Positions 1 through 9,555 of a stretch of 64,000 nucleotides of DNA are shown in pieces. Location: assembly GCF_030936135.1 (NCBI RefSeq), contig NW_026776913.1, positions 806,001 to 870,000 of the forward strand, read 5' to 3'. How positions within the stretch are numbered: the stretch's first letter is position 1; each line of letters starts with the position of its first letter. Below the pieces are notes generated by a model, which was not told the origin of the DNA, did no database searches, and saw only the letters and a list, made by a program, of their open reading frames with translations. A program made the position numbers and the translations under genes. The DNA comes from Gavia stellata (taxonomy: Eukaryota > Chordata > Aves > Gaviiformes > Gaviidae).

Positions 1-640
1 TGCCTGCACACCGGCACAGAGGGAATGTTCCTCTTTGCAAGCAAAGAGAAGGAAAGCAAGGAAAAGTTTCATAAACATTAAAACGCACTCCTCAGCCACA
101 CGTAAAGTACAAGCTAGGTCTCATGAGGCTGACTTTCTACAAGGGATAATCTCATGAGAAATGCTTTAGATAGGGAGATACAAAAAAGTAAATATCAACG
201 TAATTAAAGAGTTGGCTCTTAAAGAGAGACAATTAGACTACTGAAGGACAGGCCGGCTTTTAGTCCCTGAAGCTCAAAGCAGCAGCGTAGGTGAGAGGTA
301 CCAGAACGAACAAAGAGAAAGGGAAGGAGAAAACTGGAGAATAACGGAAAGGGCCTTTGCCCAGGCAGTCTGCATCTGAAACGACGACTTTAGAAATGGT
401 CTTTGTATCAGGGCAGGGGAAAGTCAATGAAAGATCAGAGAAATGAAATACAGCGTAGGACAGGCAGAAGAGTGGTACTGTTGTTACAGGGGAAGGTCAG
501 CATTTCCTTGGAATATGCCTTTTGAAAGGTCATGGGATTGGTAGAGGTCTCTTGTGAGTGAGGACAAAGCAATGGTGCACCCCTCTTGGAAGGAGGCCAA
601 AAGTGCAGCCCAGGGAACCCCAGGCTGTACAAGCTCCCTT
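1..640. other. Unassigned left edge
   Basis: I see no gene, RNA or recognisable repeat in this AT-moderate stretch. Short open frames on both strands show no family resemblance. Confidence 0.4.
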
Positions 641-1193
641 CACAGAATCACAGAATCACAGAATCATTAAGGTTGGAAAAGACCTGTAAGATCATCAAGT
701 CCAACCATCAACCAACAAACACCACCATGCTCATTAAACCATGTCTCACAATGCCTCGTCCACACGTTCCTTGAAAACATCCAAGGATGGTGACTCCAGC
801 ACTTCCCTGGGCAGTTTATTCCATTGTCTTACCACTCTCTCAGTAAAGAAATTTTTTCTAATATGGAGTCTAAACCTCCCCTGGTGCAACTTGAGGCCAT
901 TTCCTCTTGTCCTGTCACTAGTCACTTGGGAGAAGAGGCCAACACCCACCTCTCTGCAACCTCCTTTCAGGTAATTGTAGAGAGCGATGAGGTCTCCCCT
1001 CAGCCTCCTCTTCTGCAGACTGAACAACCCCAGTTCCCTCAGCCGCTCCTCATCAGACTTATGCTCCAGACACCTCAGGAGCTTTCTCGCCCTTCTCTGG
1101 ACACACTCCAGCACCTCAATGTCCCTCTTGTATTGAGGGGCCCAAAACTGAGCACAGTATTCAAGGTACGGCCTCACCAGCGCCGAGTACAGG
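641..1193 (-). mobile_element. CR1 LINE, 5'-truncated 3' end
   Basis: The left end carries the reversed CR1 3' octamers (CACAGAAT repeated) followed by the usual antisense 3' tail (AAGGTTGGAAAAGACCTGTAAG). The minus strand from 1177 to 746 encodes the last ~143 residues of CR1 ORF2: [13 protein letters not shown], then [19 protein letters not shown]-like and [23 protein letters not shown]. The frame is still open, so this copy is fairly young. It lacks the reverse transcriptase core and everything 5' of it. Confidence 0.93.
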
Positions 1194-1229
1194 TGTACTC
1201 ATTTGGTGAGGAGTGTGCCATCAGTTAGA

Positions 1230-2450
1230 GGCCTCTTGGGTGACATTTCTGGGACCTTGAAAGAGAAGAATTTGTCCAAAAGCAGTCAGCATGGACTCAC
1301 CAAGGGTGAATCATGCCTCACCGACTTGATTGCCTTCATGATGATGTAGCTGCATTTGTGCATGAGGGGAGAACAGTAGATGTTGTTTACCTCAGCTTAA
1401 GCAAGACTTGTGGCATGGTCTCCCTCAATATTCTTCTACCCAAGTTAGGTTCTTACAGTCTGGATGGGTTGACAAACAGATGGGTGAAACATCAGTTGGA
1501 TGATCAGGCTGAGAGAGCAGTGGTGACGGGGTCATACCCCACCTGGAGGCCACTGGGACATACTGGGGCAATGTGGGGCAGCACAGGGGACTCTGCTGAA
1601 CCTGGGCAGTTTAATACGTGTAGCTATGACTTGGAGGAGGTAACTCTCACCTTGTTTGTCGATGACCCTAAATTGGGAGGACCATTGCTGTGCCCTAGGG
1701 ATGCCATAGAGGGGAAACTGGAGAGGTGGGAGGACCGTCCTGTCAGAACCTTCATGGGATAGAAGGTGGCCAAATGGCAGGTCCTGGACCTGGGACAGAC
1801 TAACGCCCTGCAGTGGTAGCGGCTGATGTCTGCCTGGCTGGGGATCAGCTCTGCGTAAATGGCCCTGGTGGTGCTGGAGGACAGAAAGCAAATTAGAACA
1901 TCTGTACACTACCATGTAAATTTTTGGGCCTCATGTGGGGCAGGGGAGGAGGGAGTGAGCGGCTGTGTGGCTGCTGGGCTATTGGCCAGAAATAACCCAT
2001 TACAGCAAGGAACATGTTGATAGCTGGGAGCGAGTTCAGAGGAAGACCGCCAAGATGCTCAGGGGCTTGAGGACTTACATTGGAGGAGGAACTGAGGGAC
2101 AAGTCCTTGTTCAGCCTGGAGAAGGGAAGGCCTCAGGAATATCAGCTTGCCAGTCACTGCGGGTATGTTTTCAGGGAGATGGAACCAGTCTTGTCACCAT
2201 GACCTTTGACAGGAGGATAATCAACAATAGTCAAGTGTTGAAATAAGGACTAGTCAGGCTGGAGATAAGGAAAAACATTTTCTCCATAAGGGCATCCAAG
2301 CATCAGAGCAGGTTTCCCAGAGACATTGTGCCATCTCTGTCCTTGGATGCTTTCAGCCTTCACTGGATAAAGCCTTAAGCAACGTGGTCTGACTCCATAG
2401 CTGCTTCTGCCATGAGCACGACGTTGGACCAGAGACCCCCTGGAGTCCCA
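1230..2450 (+). mobile_element. Old degraded CR1 LINE (RT to 3' end)
   Basis: The plus strand reads like a weathered CR1 reverse transcriptase region: a 'VVYLSLSKTCGMVS' stretch near 1377-1423 stands for the family's [14 protein letters not shown], followed by RT-like and 3'-terminal text ending near 2450 in 'TTGGACCAGAGACCCCCTGG', the weathered form of the CR1 tail. Many frameshifts and stops are present. It is clearly older than the neighbouring 641-1193 copy. Confidence 0.75.
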
Positions 2451-2459
2451 TTCAGAAGA

Positions 2460-2930
2460 GTGGAAAAGTAAATGATGCTGCAGTTCCTTCCCCTCTGGGT
2501 CTTCCCTTGATGAGAGTAGGGAAAGTTTTCAGTTCCACATGACCACCATGGAAGTAAGTCAGATGTTAGTATGGTCAGAGCAGCTGCAGCTTGCTTGTCC
2601 GTTTCCAGGCAGTGTTGCTCAGATGCAGGGCTGCTTGACAGCTATCCCCAAACAGCCCTGATCATTCCCTTTGCTTCACCTTTCATTCCCTTTTCACTCT
2701 TTTCCCACCTCTCAATTCCTGCTCTTTACTACTCCTTATCCCCTCCCATGTAAAAAGCCAACTCCTTTTCATCGTTTCCCCACTGGCCCTGCCTTGGCTT
2801 CACTTTGGACCTTCCTTTGGTGGTTCTGAGATGGTTACCACAGTACTTTCTACCTTGGTTAGCAGCTCCATTACACTAGTAGTCTTCTTGTCATCTGTAG
2901 TGTTCTGATCTCGTTGGAGGCACCACGACT
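2460..2930 (+). repeat. Repeat F, copy 1 (diverged local duplication)
   Basis: This stretch aligns by eye, with many substitutions and small gaps, to 6790-7240. Shared landmarks in the same order are the GCTGCTTG(A/G)CAG run, CCCAAACAGCC(C/T)..ATCAT, CTTTGCTTCA, CACTGG(C/T)C(C/T)TGCCTT, TCTGAGATGG and TGTAGTG(T/C)TCTG. Both copies follow a CR1 3' end, which suggests that one old segment carrying a CR1 was duplicated. No coding potential is recognised. Confidence 0.6.
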
Positions 2931-3027
2931 CAGGATGACCATTGGCACACGTGCTTTAACAGCTGGACTGTTGGAGCTTCAGTCCAGAGAGACCTTGACA
3001 CACCTGGAGATTTGGCCATGTCCTGGA

Positions 3028-3240
3028 CCTGGCTGGGGTGGAGTTAACTTTCCCCATAGCAGCCCTCATGGTGCTCAGCTTTATATTTGTAGCCACAGTG
3101 CTGTTGCTACCACACCGCTGTTTTGGCTCTTGCTTAGCAGTGCCGGTGCAGCGTCAAGGCTACCTCTCCAACCTCCCTCCCCTGCAAAGGCCTGGGGAGG
3201 TGGGCAAGGGCTTGGGAGGGGACAGAAAGTGTTTTGGGTG
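3028..3240 (+). mobile_element. ERVL-like LTR fragment (fossil)
   Basis: The text GGCTGGGGTGGAGTTAACTT followed by CCCCATAGCAGCCCTCATGG, then 'TGTTTTGGCT', 'AGCAGTGCCGG' and a GGGAGGGGACAG end, is the internal part of a common avian ERVL-type LTR. Only a fragment is left; it is old and not attached to any internal viral region. The family name rests on recall of the LTR, not on a search. Confidence 0.6.
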
Positions 3241-3850
3241 CTCTTGGGGTGTGTCCTTCACACAATGATGTGTTTTGCATCGGTCTAAGGCTATCCACTG
3301 TGGAAAGTGGACTTATGAGGAGGTAAGATGGCCTTAATATACAGGTGAGGAATGTCTTCTATGTTGTATTGAACTATGTCTACCTTTGGTTTTGTTTGTT
3401 GGCAAGTAAGAAACTTCCTTCTGTGCCTGTGTGCAGCTCGTTCTCCAGGTGAAACAGTGGGAACTGGTGCCAAGGGGCTGAAACATGCAGCTGCAGGCTT
3501 TAGTTGAGAAGACTCTGTTTGTACAGCACTGCTGTAAGGCGCACGTGGTTGAAGATAGAAATGGTGGCGTTGGTGGCAGGTACCAAGACTGCCCATATAG
3601 TTTCTGCCATAAAGGCTCTTGACTTCCATATCTGTTCCTCCTCAGTTAGGATATGCTCTCTTTCAGTATCAGTTGTAGATTGCTGCTATCACTTGAGGTT
3701 TATGCAGAAAAATAAAGGGAAGTGGGAAAAGAATAAATTCTTTCTTCCTGTTGGTGAATGATGAACTCTTTTCACCTTGAATACACTCCTGAAACCTCTC
3801 AAATGAACCACATAAAAACAGAAAATCAGGAAAATTGGCTTGTTAGGGCT
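3241..3850. other. Unassigned stretch
   Basis: No gene or repeat recognised. The open frames on both strands (for example 3291-3629 minus) overlap each other and resemble no known family. Confidence 0.4.
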
Positions 3851-3854
3851 TTTT

Positions 3855-4480
3855 TTAATGTTCGAGTGCCCTCTGGAGCCAAGTTCCTGAACTGCAGATC
3901 CTGAAGATTGAACAGGCCTCTAGAGAAGGAAAAGGAGAAGCAAACCTCCACGTTTCTGAAGGTGTTAGTGAGCCCAACCGAGAGCCATCACTGGAGGCCA
4001 CGGAGGGAACGCTGGACAAGGTGACCATCCCTGGGGGCTGGTGAAAGAGGAAGTCAGAGGTGATGGATAAGAGGTGGAAAATGAAATGTGGGGGTGGCTC
4101 TGATGCCAAGCAGGCCCTTGATGTCTTTCTCTAAGGAGGATGACCTAGTCCTGACCCCCATCACCTTGCAAGAGGCATCCTGTCCCTCACTGGATGCTCA
4201 GGGCTCTTCCTATGAGCAGTGGGATGTGGGGTGCGCAATGACAAGTGCAGGACAGCGGTTGCACAGCTCCCAGCCTCTATGAAGGATGAGGAGGCAAGAA
4301 AGCACTGGGGCTGTAAGGAAATGGTGACCTCCTTGGAAGAGGCAGAAGTGACAGCGAAGAGGACAAGGACCCCACTTGTGTTGTTGAGAGGTCCCAGACC
4401 CACCAAGACTCTCAGCTGTCCCCACCGCAGGCTTTCCTACACTGTCCTATGCCTGTGCCTGTTTCCCAGCAGATTTAACC
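3855..4480 (+). repeat. Repeat C, copy 1 (partial)
   Basis: This is a partial, diverged copy of a ~1-kb dispersed unit seen five times in the window (others at 7330-8290 minus, 19600-20640 plus, 25880-27185 plus, 45540-46570 minus). Landmarks: GTGGCTCTGA(T/C)GC, CCTGACCCCC, TCCTGTCCCTCAC, GTGGGATGTGGGGT.TGCAATG.C.AGTGCAGGACA, and CGCAGGCT.TCC.ACAC. No protein family is recognised; it behaves as a passenger of the OR segmental duplications. Confidence 0.6.
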
Positions 4481-4504
4481 ACCTACCATGACTTCCTGAA
4501 TACA

Positions 4505-5412
4505 GTAATACAATAAATTCAGTAAGTTTGCAGATGATGGTGAAATAGGAGGAGGTCTGGATTTGATTGAGGGTGGAGAGGCCTTATAGAGAGAACTGGA
4601 TAGACTGGAGAGCTGGGCAATCGCCAACCACATCAAATTTAGCAGGAGCAAGAGCTGGATTCTCCACCTGGGATGCAGTAATCTGAGTTATACCTACAAA
4701 TTGGGGGAGGAGAGGCTGAAGAGCAGCCCTGCAGAAAGAGATCTGGGGTTTTTGGGTTCAGGGCAAATTGAATAGGAGTCAATAGTGTGCCATGGCAGTC
4801 AAAAGGGCCACCCGTGTCCTGGGGTGCATCAAGCACAGCATCGCTAGCTGGTGGAGGGAGGTGATTGTCCCACTCCGCACTGCACTGGTACGGCCCCACC
4901 TGAAGTGCTGTGTGCCGTTTGGGGCACCTCAGTAGAAGAAGGACACCAAAGTATTAAAGTGTGTCCAGGGAAGGGCAACCAAGGTGGTGAAAGGTCTCGA
5001 GGGCAAGACTTGGGAGCAGTGGCTGAGGTCACTTGATTTGTTCAGCTTGGAGAAGAGAAGGCTGAGGGGTGACCTCATCGCAGTCTACAACTTCCTCAAG
5101 GAGGGCAGCAGAGAAGGAGATGCTGATCTCCCCTCTCTGGTGACCAGCGATAGGACCCGAGGAAATGGAATGGAGCTGCGTCAGGGGACGTTCAGATTGG
5201 ACATGAGTAAAAGGTTCTTCACTGAGAGGGCTGTTAGTCATGGGAACAGGCTCCCGAGGGAAGTGCTCACGGTACCAAGCCTGTCAGAGTTCAAGGAGCA
5301 TCTTGAAAACATATGTCATGTGCTTTAGTTTTAAGTAGTCCTTGTGAGGATTAGGGAGTTGGACTCAATGATCCTTATGGGTCCCTTCCAACATTAGATA
5401 TTCGATGATTCC
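4505..5412 (+). mobile_element. CR1 LINE, 5'-truncated
   Basis: It begins inside the reverse transcriptase domain (weathered FSKFADDGEI near 4515) and runs to the CR1 tail (TTGGACTCAATGATCCTTATGGGT...). The stretch 4984-5328 keeps an open frame for the ORF2 C-terminus: [20 protein letters not shown], then [20 protein letters not shown] and [12 protein letters not shown]. Upstream of 4984 the frame is broken in several places. Confidence 0.9.
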
Positions 5413-6420
5413 TTGACTTCATCAGGTCAATTCTTTCTTTTACATGCAGTTGTTGATCTTCAGAATGAGACTCATTCTATAGAAACGCTGTTGCTGGTAC
5501 CAGTTGCAAAACCGATTGTCTGACTGCAGGATCTGCCCAATTCTTTTCAAACCTTTTCCCCTCAGTAGCAGGATGGAGAAGAATACCATCTGCACCCTCC
5601 TGCCCTTGACCATCACACCCAGAGCAGCGTAGTCATGCTTGCTACTTTCCAGGTCTCCTAGGACAACATCAGTGGTTCTCGTGTGGAAGAGCAGAAGGGG
5701 TTAACATTCCAAGATCAGGACAAGCTTCCGCAGCCTCCCAGCAATGCACCCCTTGATCAAGGACAGCTGACAGAGCTCCTTAGAAGCTGCTAGAGCTTGC
5801 CAGCAGCTTGTCAGAAGTCTACGTCTCCTCTGACTCTTCTTACTTGGCAGCCAAAGGCCCCTTGAATGTCCTCAGAGGGCTCCATGGATCTTCAAGATCC
5901 AGGTTCACTAAGGCTCTCAAAAAAGTCCCCAGGAGACATTGTCAGGACTCCGTTCGGCCAAGAGCTGAGGAACTCGGGGTGATTCCAGTATTGATCCTGA
6001 AGTGAGCCCGAGGTTGGTCTAGAAGCATCCGAAGGTGCTTTCCAGCATGAATGGGTTTGTGATTCTGTCATGTCTCATAATAGCTACTGCAATTCTTGCA
6101 GTCATCAATTCCTCCTCTGCATCTGGATTAGCACCAAGCATGGTAACCCTAGAGCCACACCCTCTCAATGGTGTCAGGATGCCACTAAGGACTGAAACAT
6201 TTTATGTTGAAAGTTTCATTGTGGATGACTCTTTGTTTTCAGACAGAACAGGCCCTTCTCACAGCCTGAAACACCTGTGCATTGAAACATGATGCCAAAT
6301 GAGAGGGATGCAATCAGAAATTCATGACACGAGGGTAATGATGTTATAACATCTGAGGGGTCCTTGGGAAAGCCAGTAAAAACTCAAAATGCCCTAAAAA
6401 TCTCAGACATGATTTGTAAG
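5413..6420. other. Mostly unassigned; possible CR1 tail near 6020-6075
   Basis: No gene recognised. 'GGTTGGTCTAGAAGCATCC' followed by 'TTCCAGCATGAATGGGTTTG' and 'TGATTCTGTCATG' near 6013-6073 looks like a very weathered CR1 3' tail, but the sequence before it could not be matched to CR1. Confidence 0.3.
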
Positions 6421-6424
6421 GTTG

Positions 6425-6790
6425 GCTTTGCCACTATGGCAGTCTGAGGGAGCTGGGTTTGTTCAGTGGGGAGAAGAGAAGCCTTTGGGGACACCTGGGG
6501 ACAGCCTTTCAACACCTACCAGGAGATCACCAGGAAGAGGCAGCCAGGCTCTCCTTCCCTGTTGTGAATGATGGGAGGGTGAGGGCCAATGGACTTCACT
6601 TGAAACACCTGAGGAAAAGCTCTTTACCCATGAAGAGGGTCAAGCCCTGAGGCAGGTTGCCCAGAGAGGTTGTGCTCTGTCAGTCCTTGCAAGTTTTCGA
6701 GCCTCACACAAATAAAACTCTGAGCCGCCTGGTGTGACTTGATAGCTGACCTTGCTGGGAGCAGCAGGTTGGCTCTCGTGCAGCATGAGG
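6425..6790 (+). mobile_element. CR1 LINE 3' fragment, degraded
   Basis: It reads as the weathered ORF2 C-terminus: 'LFSGEKRSLWGHLG' near 6457-6500, 'VNDGRVRANGLHLKHL' near 6566-6613, then AGGTTGCCCAGAGAGGTTGTG, the usual text just before the CR1 tail. It aligns with the CR1 end that precedes repeat F copy 1 and so may be part of the same old duplication. Confidence 0.7.
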
Positions 6791-7240
6791 GACTGCACAT
6801 TTCCTTCCACCACAGGGCTTCCCTGAACCATGCTAGGGAAAGCACTCAGCTTCACCTTGGAGGTGAGCAAACCTAAGTTTGGTCAGATCATCTTTCTTGT
6901 CTCGTGCAAGTCACCACTGCTTACCTGCAGAGCTGCTTGGCAGGTACCTCCAAACAGCCTCGATCATGTCCTTTGCTTCATCTTCTCTTTTCTTTTCCCC
7001 TCTTTTCCCCCATCAGAGCTCTGCCCTTTGGTCATCCTTATGTCCTCGCATACAAACAGCCCACCTGTGTTTGCTCTTCCCACACTGGTCTTGCCTTTGC
7101 TTGCTCTGTAGCTCTTTCTGAGATGGGCAGCATGGAAAATTCTACATTGGAAAGTGACTCCATTAAACTAATACCTCATTTTACCATTTGTAGTGCTCTG
7201 CAACTCATGCTGTTACCTTGTGAGAGACACCACAATCAGA
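6791..7240 (+). repeat. Repeat F, copy 2
   Basis: Diverged partner of 2460-2930, in the same orientation and also directly after a CR1 3' end. A pyrimidine-rich run (TTTTCTTTTCCCCTCTTTTC) at about 6990 is shared in character with copy 1. No coding capacity is recognised. Confidence 0.6.
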
Positions 7241-7329
7241 CTAATTCAATTGCACAAACAGCTGACAAAACAGTGACTCAGTCCATGAGGACCTGGAGGA
7301 TCTCTGGGATTCAGCCAACAGAAACCTCC

Positions 7330-8290
7330 TGAATTTACAAGGAGAAGCCACCAGTCCTGTACCGGGGGGAGAAGAATAACCCTGTACCTCAGGGCAGGCT
7401 GGTACCCGACTGGCTGAGCAGGGACCCAAAGCAGAAGGGCCTGGGCCCAACAAGGGATGCCATATGAGCCAGTAGCACGTGCTCACCAGAAGAAAGATCA
7501 GCTGCGTTAGGAATGATGTGTTCACCCAGACAGTGGGAGTTATCGTCCTCATCGAGTGAGCACCGTTGTGGCCACATTTGGAGTAGTGTGTCCCTCTGTG
7601 GGGTTTCCTGCTCTAGGCAATTCGGGAGGAACTGGAGAGTGCCCAGAAGAGCTCTGCAGAGATGGGGGTCAGGGTCTAGTGCCCTCCTTGGGGGTGCTGA
7701 GGCAGCTGGGTGTTCGCCTGGTGGGTTTAGACTGGACAGGAGAGAAAGAAATGCCACCCCAAGGGCAGTGCTGTGATACAAGAGGCCACCCAGAGGGAGC
7801 CTGGGCCAGCCCAAGGCTTTGTGTTTCAAGGAACAGCCAGGGATGGCGGAGAGAAATCAGTAAAGGCAGTGAGATACTCAGGTGAGAACAAGAGGATGGA
7901 GTGTCCACAGCCTTCAAGGAAACAGGGCCAGGCGTACACACCATAGGACAGCCTTGGGTGGAGGTGGTCGAGGGAGCTGGCAATGCCGAAAGCCCCCAAC
8001 AGAGCTGACGTCCTCCTCCCCTTGGCTGTGGCTGTTGTCTGTGCCAGCCAGGGCCTACCAGTAGGAACTTCATCATTACAGCTCGAGGGCCTCATGGACT
8101 CCTCTTCCCTACCCAGGAGCCTGGCTAGTTTCAAACCGTGTTTTTGCACTTGCTCAGGGATCTTCCTGGGGCAGTGTGATGGAGGGATGTTCCTTGACCA
8201 CACTGCCCCAGGAAAAGCCCCGAGCAACGTGTCAGGGAAAATCCCATTCTCTGGGAATGCGTTGTGTATGTGACACATTGCCCCAAGCAA
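7330..8290 (-). repeat. Repeat C, copy 2, with flank shared with the OR pseudogene upstream region
   Basis: Read on the minus strand, this stretch matches 25880-27185 read on the plus strand: the C unit itself (GTGGC..CTTGTATCACAGCACTGCCCTT), an old CR1-like piece (7560-7700; GGAGGAACTGGAGAGTG), and the next flank (CACGTGCTACTGG..., GGGTTATTCTTCTCCCC). In the other copy this flank leads straight into an OR pseudogene, but no OR remnant is seen left of 7330. Confidence 0.6.
8163..8214. repeat. Perfect 16-bp inverted repeat (hairpin)
   Basis: TTCCTGGGGCAGTGTG at 8163-8178 is repeated exactly as its reverse complement CACACTGCCCCAGGAA at 8199-8214, with a 20-nt loop. It lies at the edge of repeat C copy 2. 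No U-run follows it and no function is implied by the sequence. Confidence 0.85.
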
Positions 8291-8693
8291 TGTGTGAGGC
8301 ACCAAATGGCATTCTCTGTGATGCCGACTGGGGTGTCTGTCAGGCACCCACCCTGAATGGGAATTGCTTTCCTGGTGATCCTGTGATTTTCTTGCCAGCC
8401 CTCGCATCTCATGTAGCTCTGTGGGCCTGGATTTGAACCTTACATTGAGCAGCTGCCTTGAATTCTGTACCACAATGTGGGGATGAACACGAGACAGCTG
8501 CCAATACAGTCAGTGAAGGTCTAGTGAATCCAACACCTGGAGGAGAGGAAGAAAGAGACGGAGCTCTCCCTGTGGCATATGACTCCATTCCATCCTATGA
8601 ATATCGCTATAGGCTGACCTGAACATAACGAGTAGGGACAGGTTCAGTTGCCCTTAATTTGGGAGCAGCTGTCCTTTCAGTTGGCCAAAGGAA

Positions 8694-8870
8694 ATTCCCA
8701 AGAGCCTCCAAGAAGATGCCCCAGATGTTGGCCTGTCTCTACATCAGCCTGCACGTATCTTCAATCTGTCTCTATTAGCGGCACATATCTTTGACCACCT
8801 CTGGCACCGCAGATGTCACCAGACAACTGCATCTGAACAGCTCACTCCTGGCCTCCAGCTCCATTAATTA
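8694..8870 (+). promoter_or_regulatory. Candidate OR promoter motifs (O/E-like and homeodomain sites)
   Basis: ATTCCCAAGAG at 8694-8704 resembles an Olf/EBF half-palindrome and TTAATTA at 8864-8870 is a homeodomain (Lhx2-type) core. This pair of motifs is typical of vertebrate OR promoters, and it lies about 0.7-0.85 kb upstream of the predicted leader-exon donor. Both motifs are short and could occur by chance. The OR-C block has the first motif intact (31366-31376) and TCAATTA in place of the second. Confidence 0.25.
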
Positions 8871-9549
8871 CCATGGGAGCTGAGAGCAGGAGCTCACATG
8901 CAGGTGCCTATTGTGTGTCCACCTGAAGGGGGGCAGGAGGAATCCCACCTGCTGTGGGTCTGTGGTGTGCATGGGAGGGAGCTGAGTGCCCTTCCAGCCC
9001 CAGCACTCCAAACCCAGGATGAGATGCCTTGTCGGGCTCAGCTGCATCCCTTCCCTCAGCAGGGGTAAAGGAGATCCCTGCCTGTCGCTGTCTGGCTGTC
9101 CTGTCTAAAGATGGGCCAAGAAAAGGTGATATTTAGGCGTGACTCTGTCTCTCAGCAGGGAGATGACAGTGGTGGAAAGAAGTGTCTCTCCCCAGCTGCG
9201 GGAGGGAACCTCAGTGATTGCTCCAGCCTGTTTCCCAGCAGGTTCCCCTGGAGCCCCAGGGACCCCTGGGGGGAGCCCCGAGGGGCAGAGAAAGTGCCGC
9301 CGTGGGCTGCTCCTCTGCTGCTGAGCTGGGCCGGGCTCCTGGGACGGAGGGAGCTCACGGCAAGCGGGCATCACTGCGGAGAGACAGCTCTGCCCAGGAG
9401 CAGCTCCTCTGCACAGCGCAGCAGGGCTGAGGGCACTGCCTGCAGGCACCGAGGGGAGAGGATCAAGGCAGAGAGAGGTTAAAGGCAGTCTGGGGTGGGA
9501 GGACAGAGGCGAGCTCACTGGAGGAGAAATCTTCACAGCCCTTGACACG

Positions 9550-9555
9550 GTAAGT
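9550..9555 (+). other. Predicted splice donor of the OR-A 5' UTR exon
   Basis: The sequence ACACG|GTAAGT gives a near-consensus donor with exon end at 9549. The same donor is kept in all five OR blocks (25632 minus, 32222, 40480, 63832 minus). Paired with the acceptor AG at 11300-11301 it predicts a 1752-nt intron in the leader. The exon start is not visible. Confidence 0.6.
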
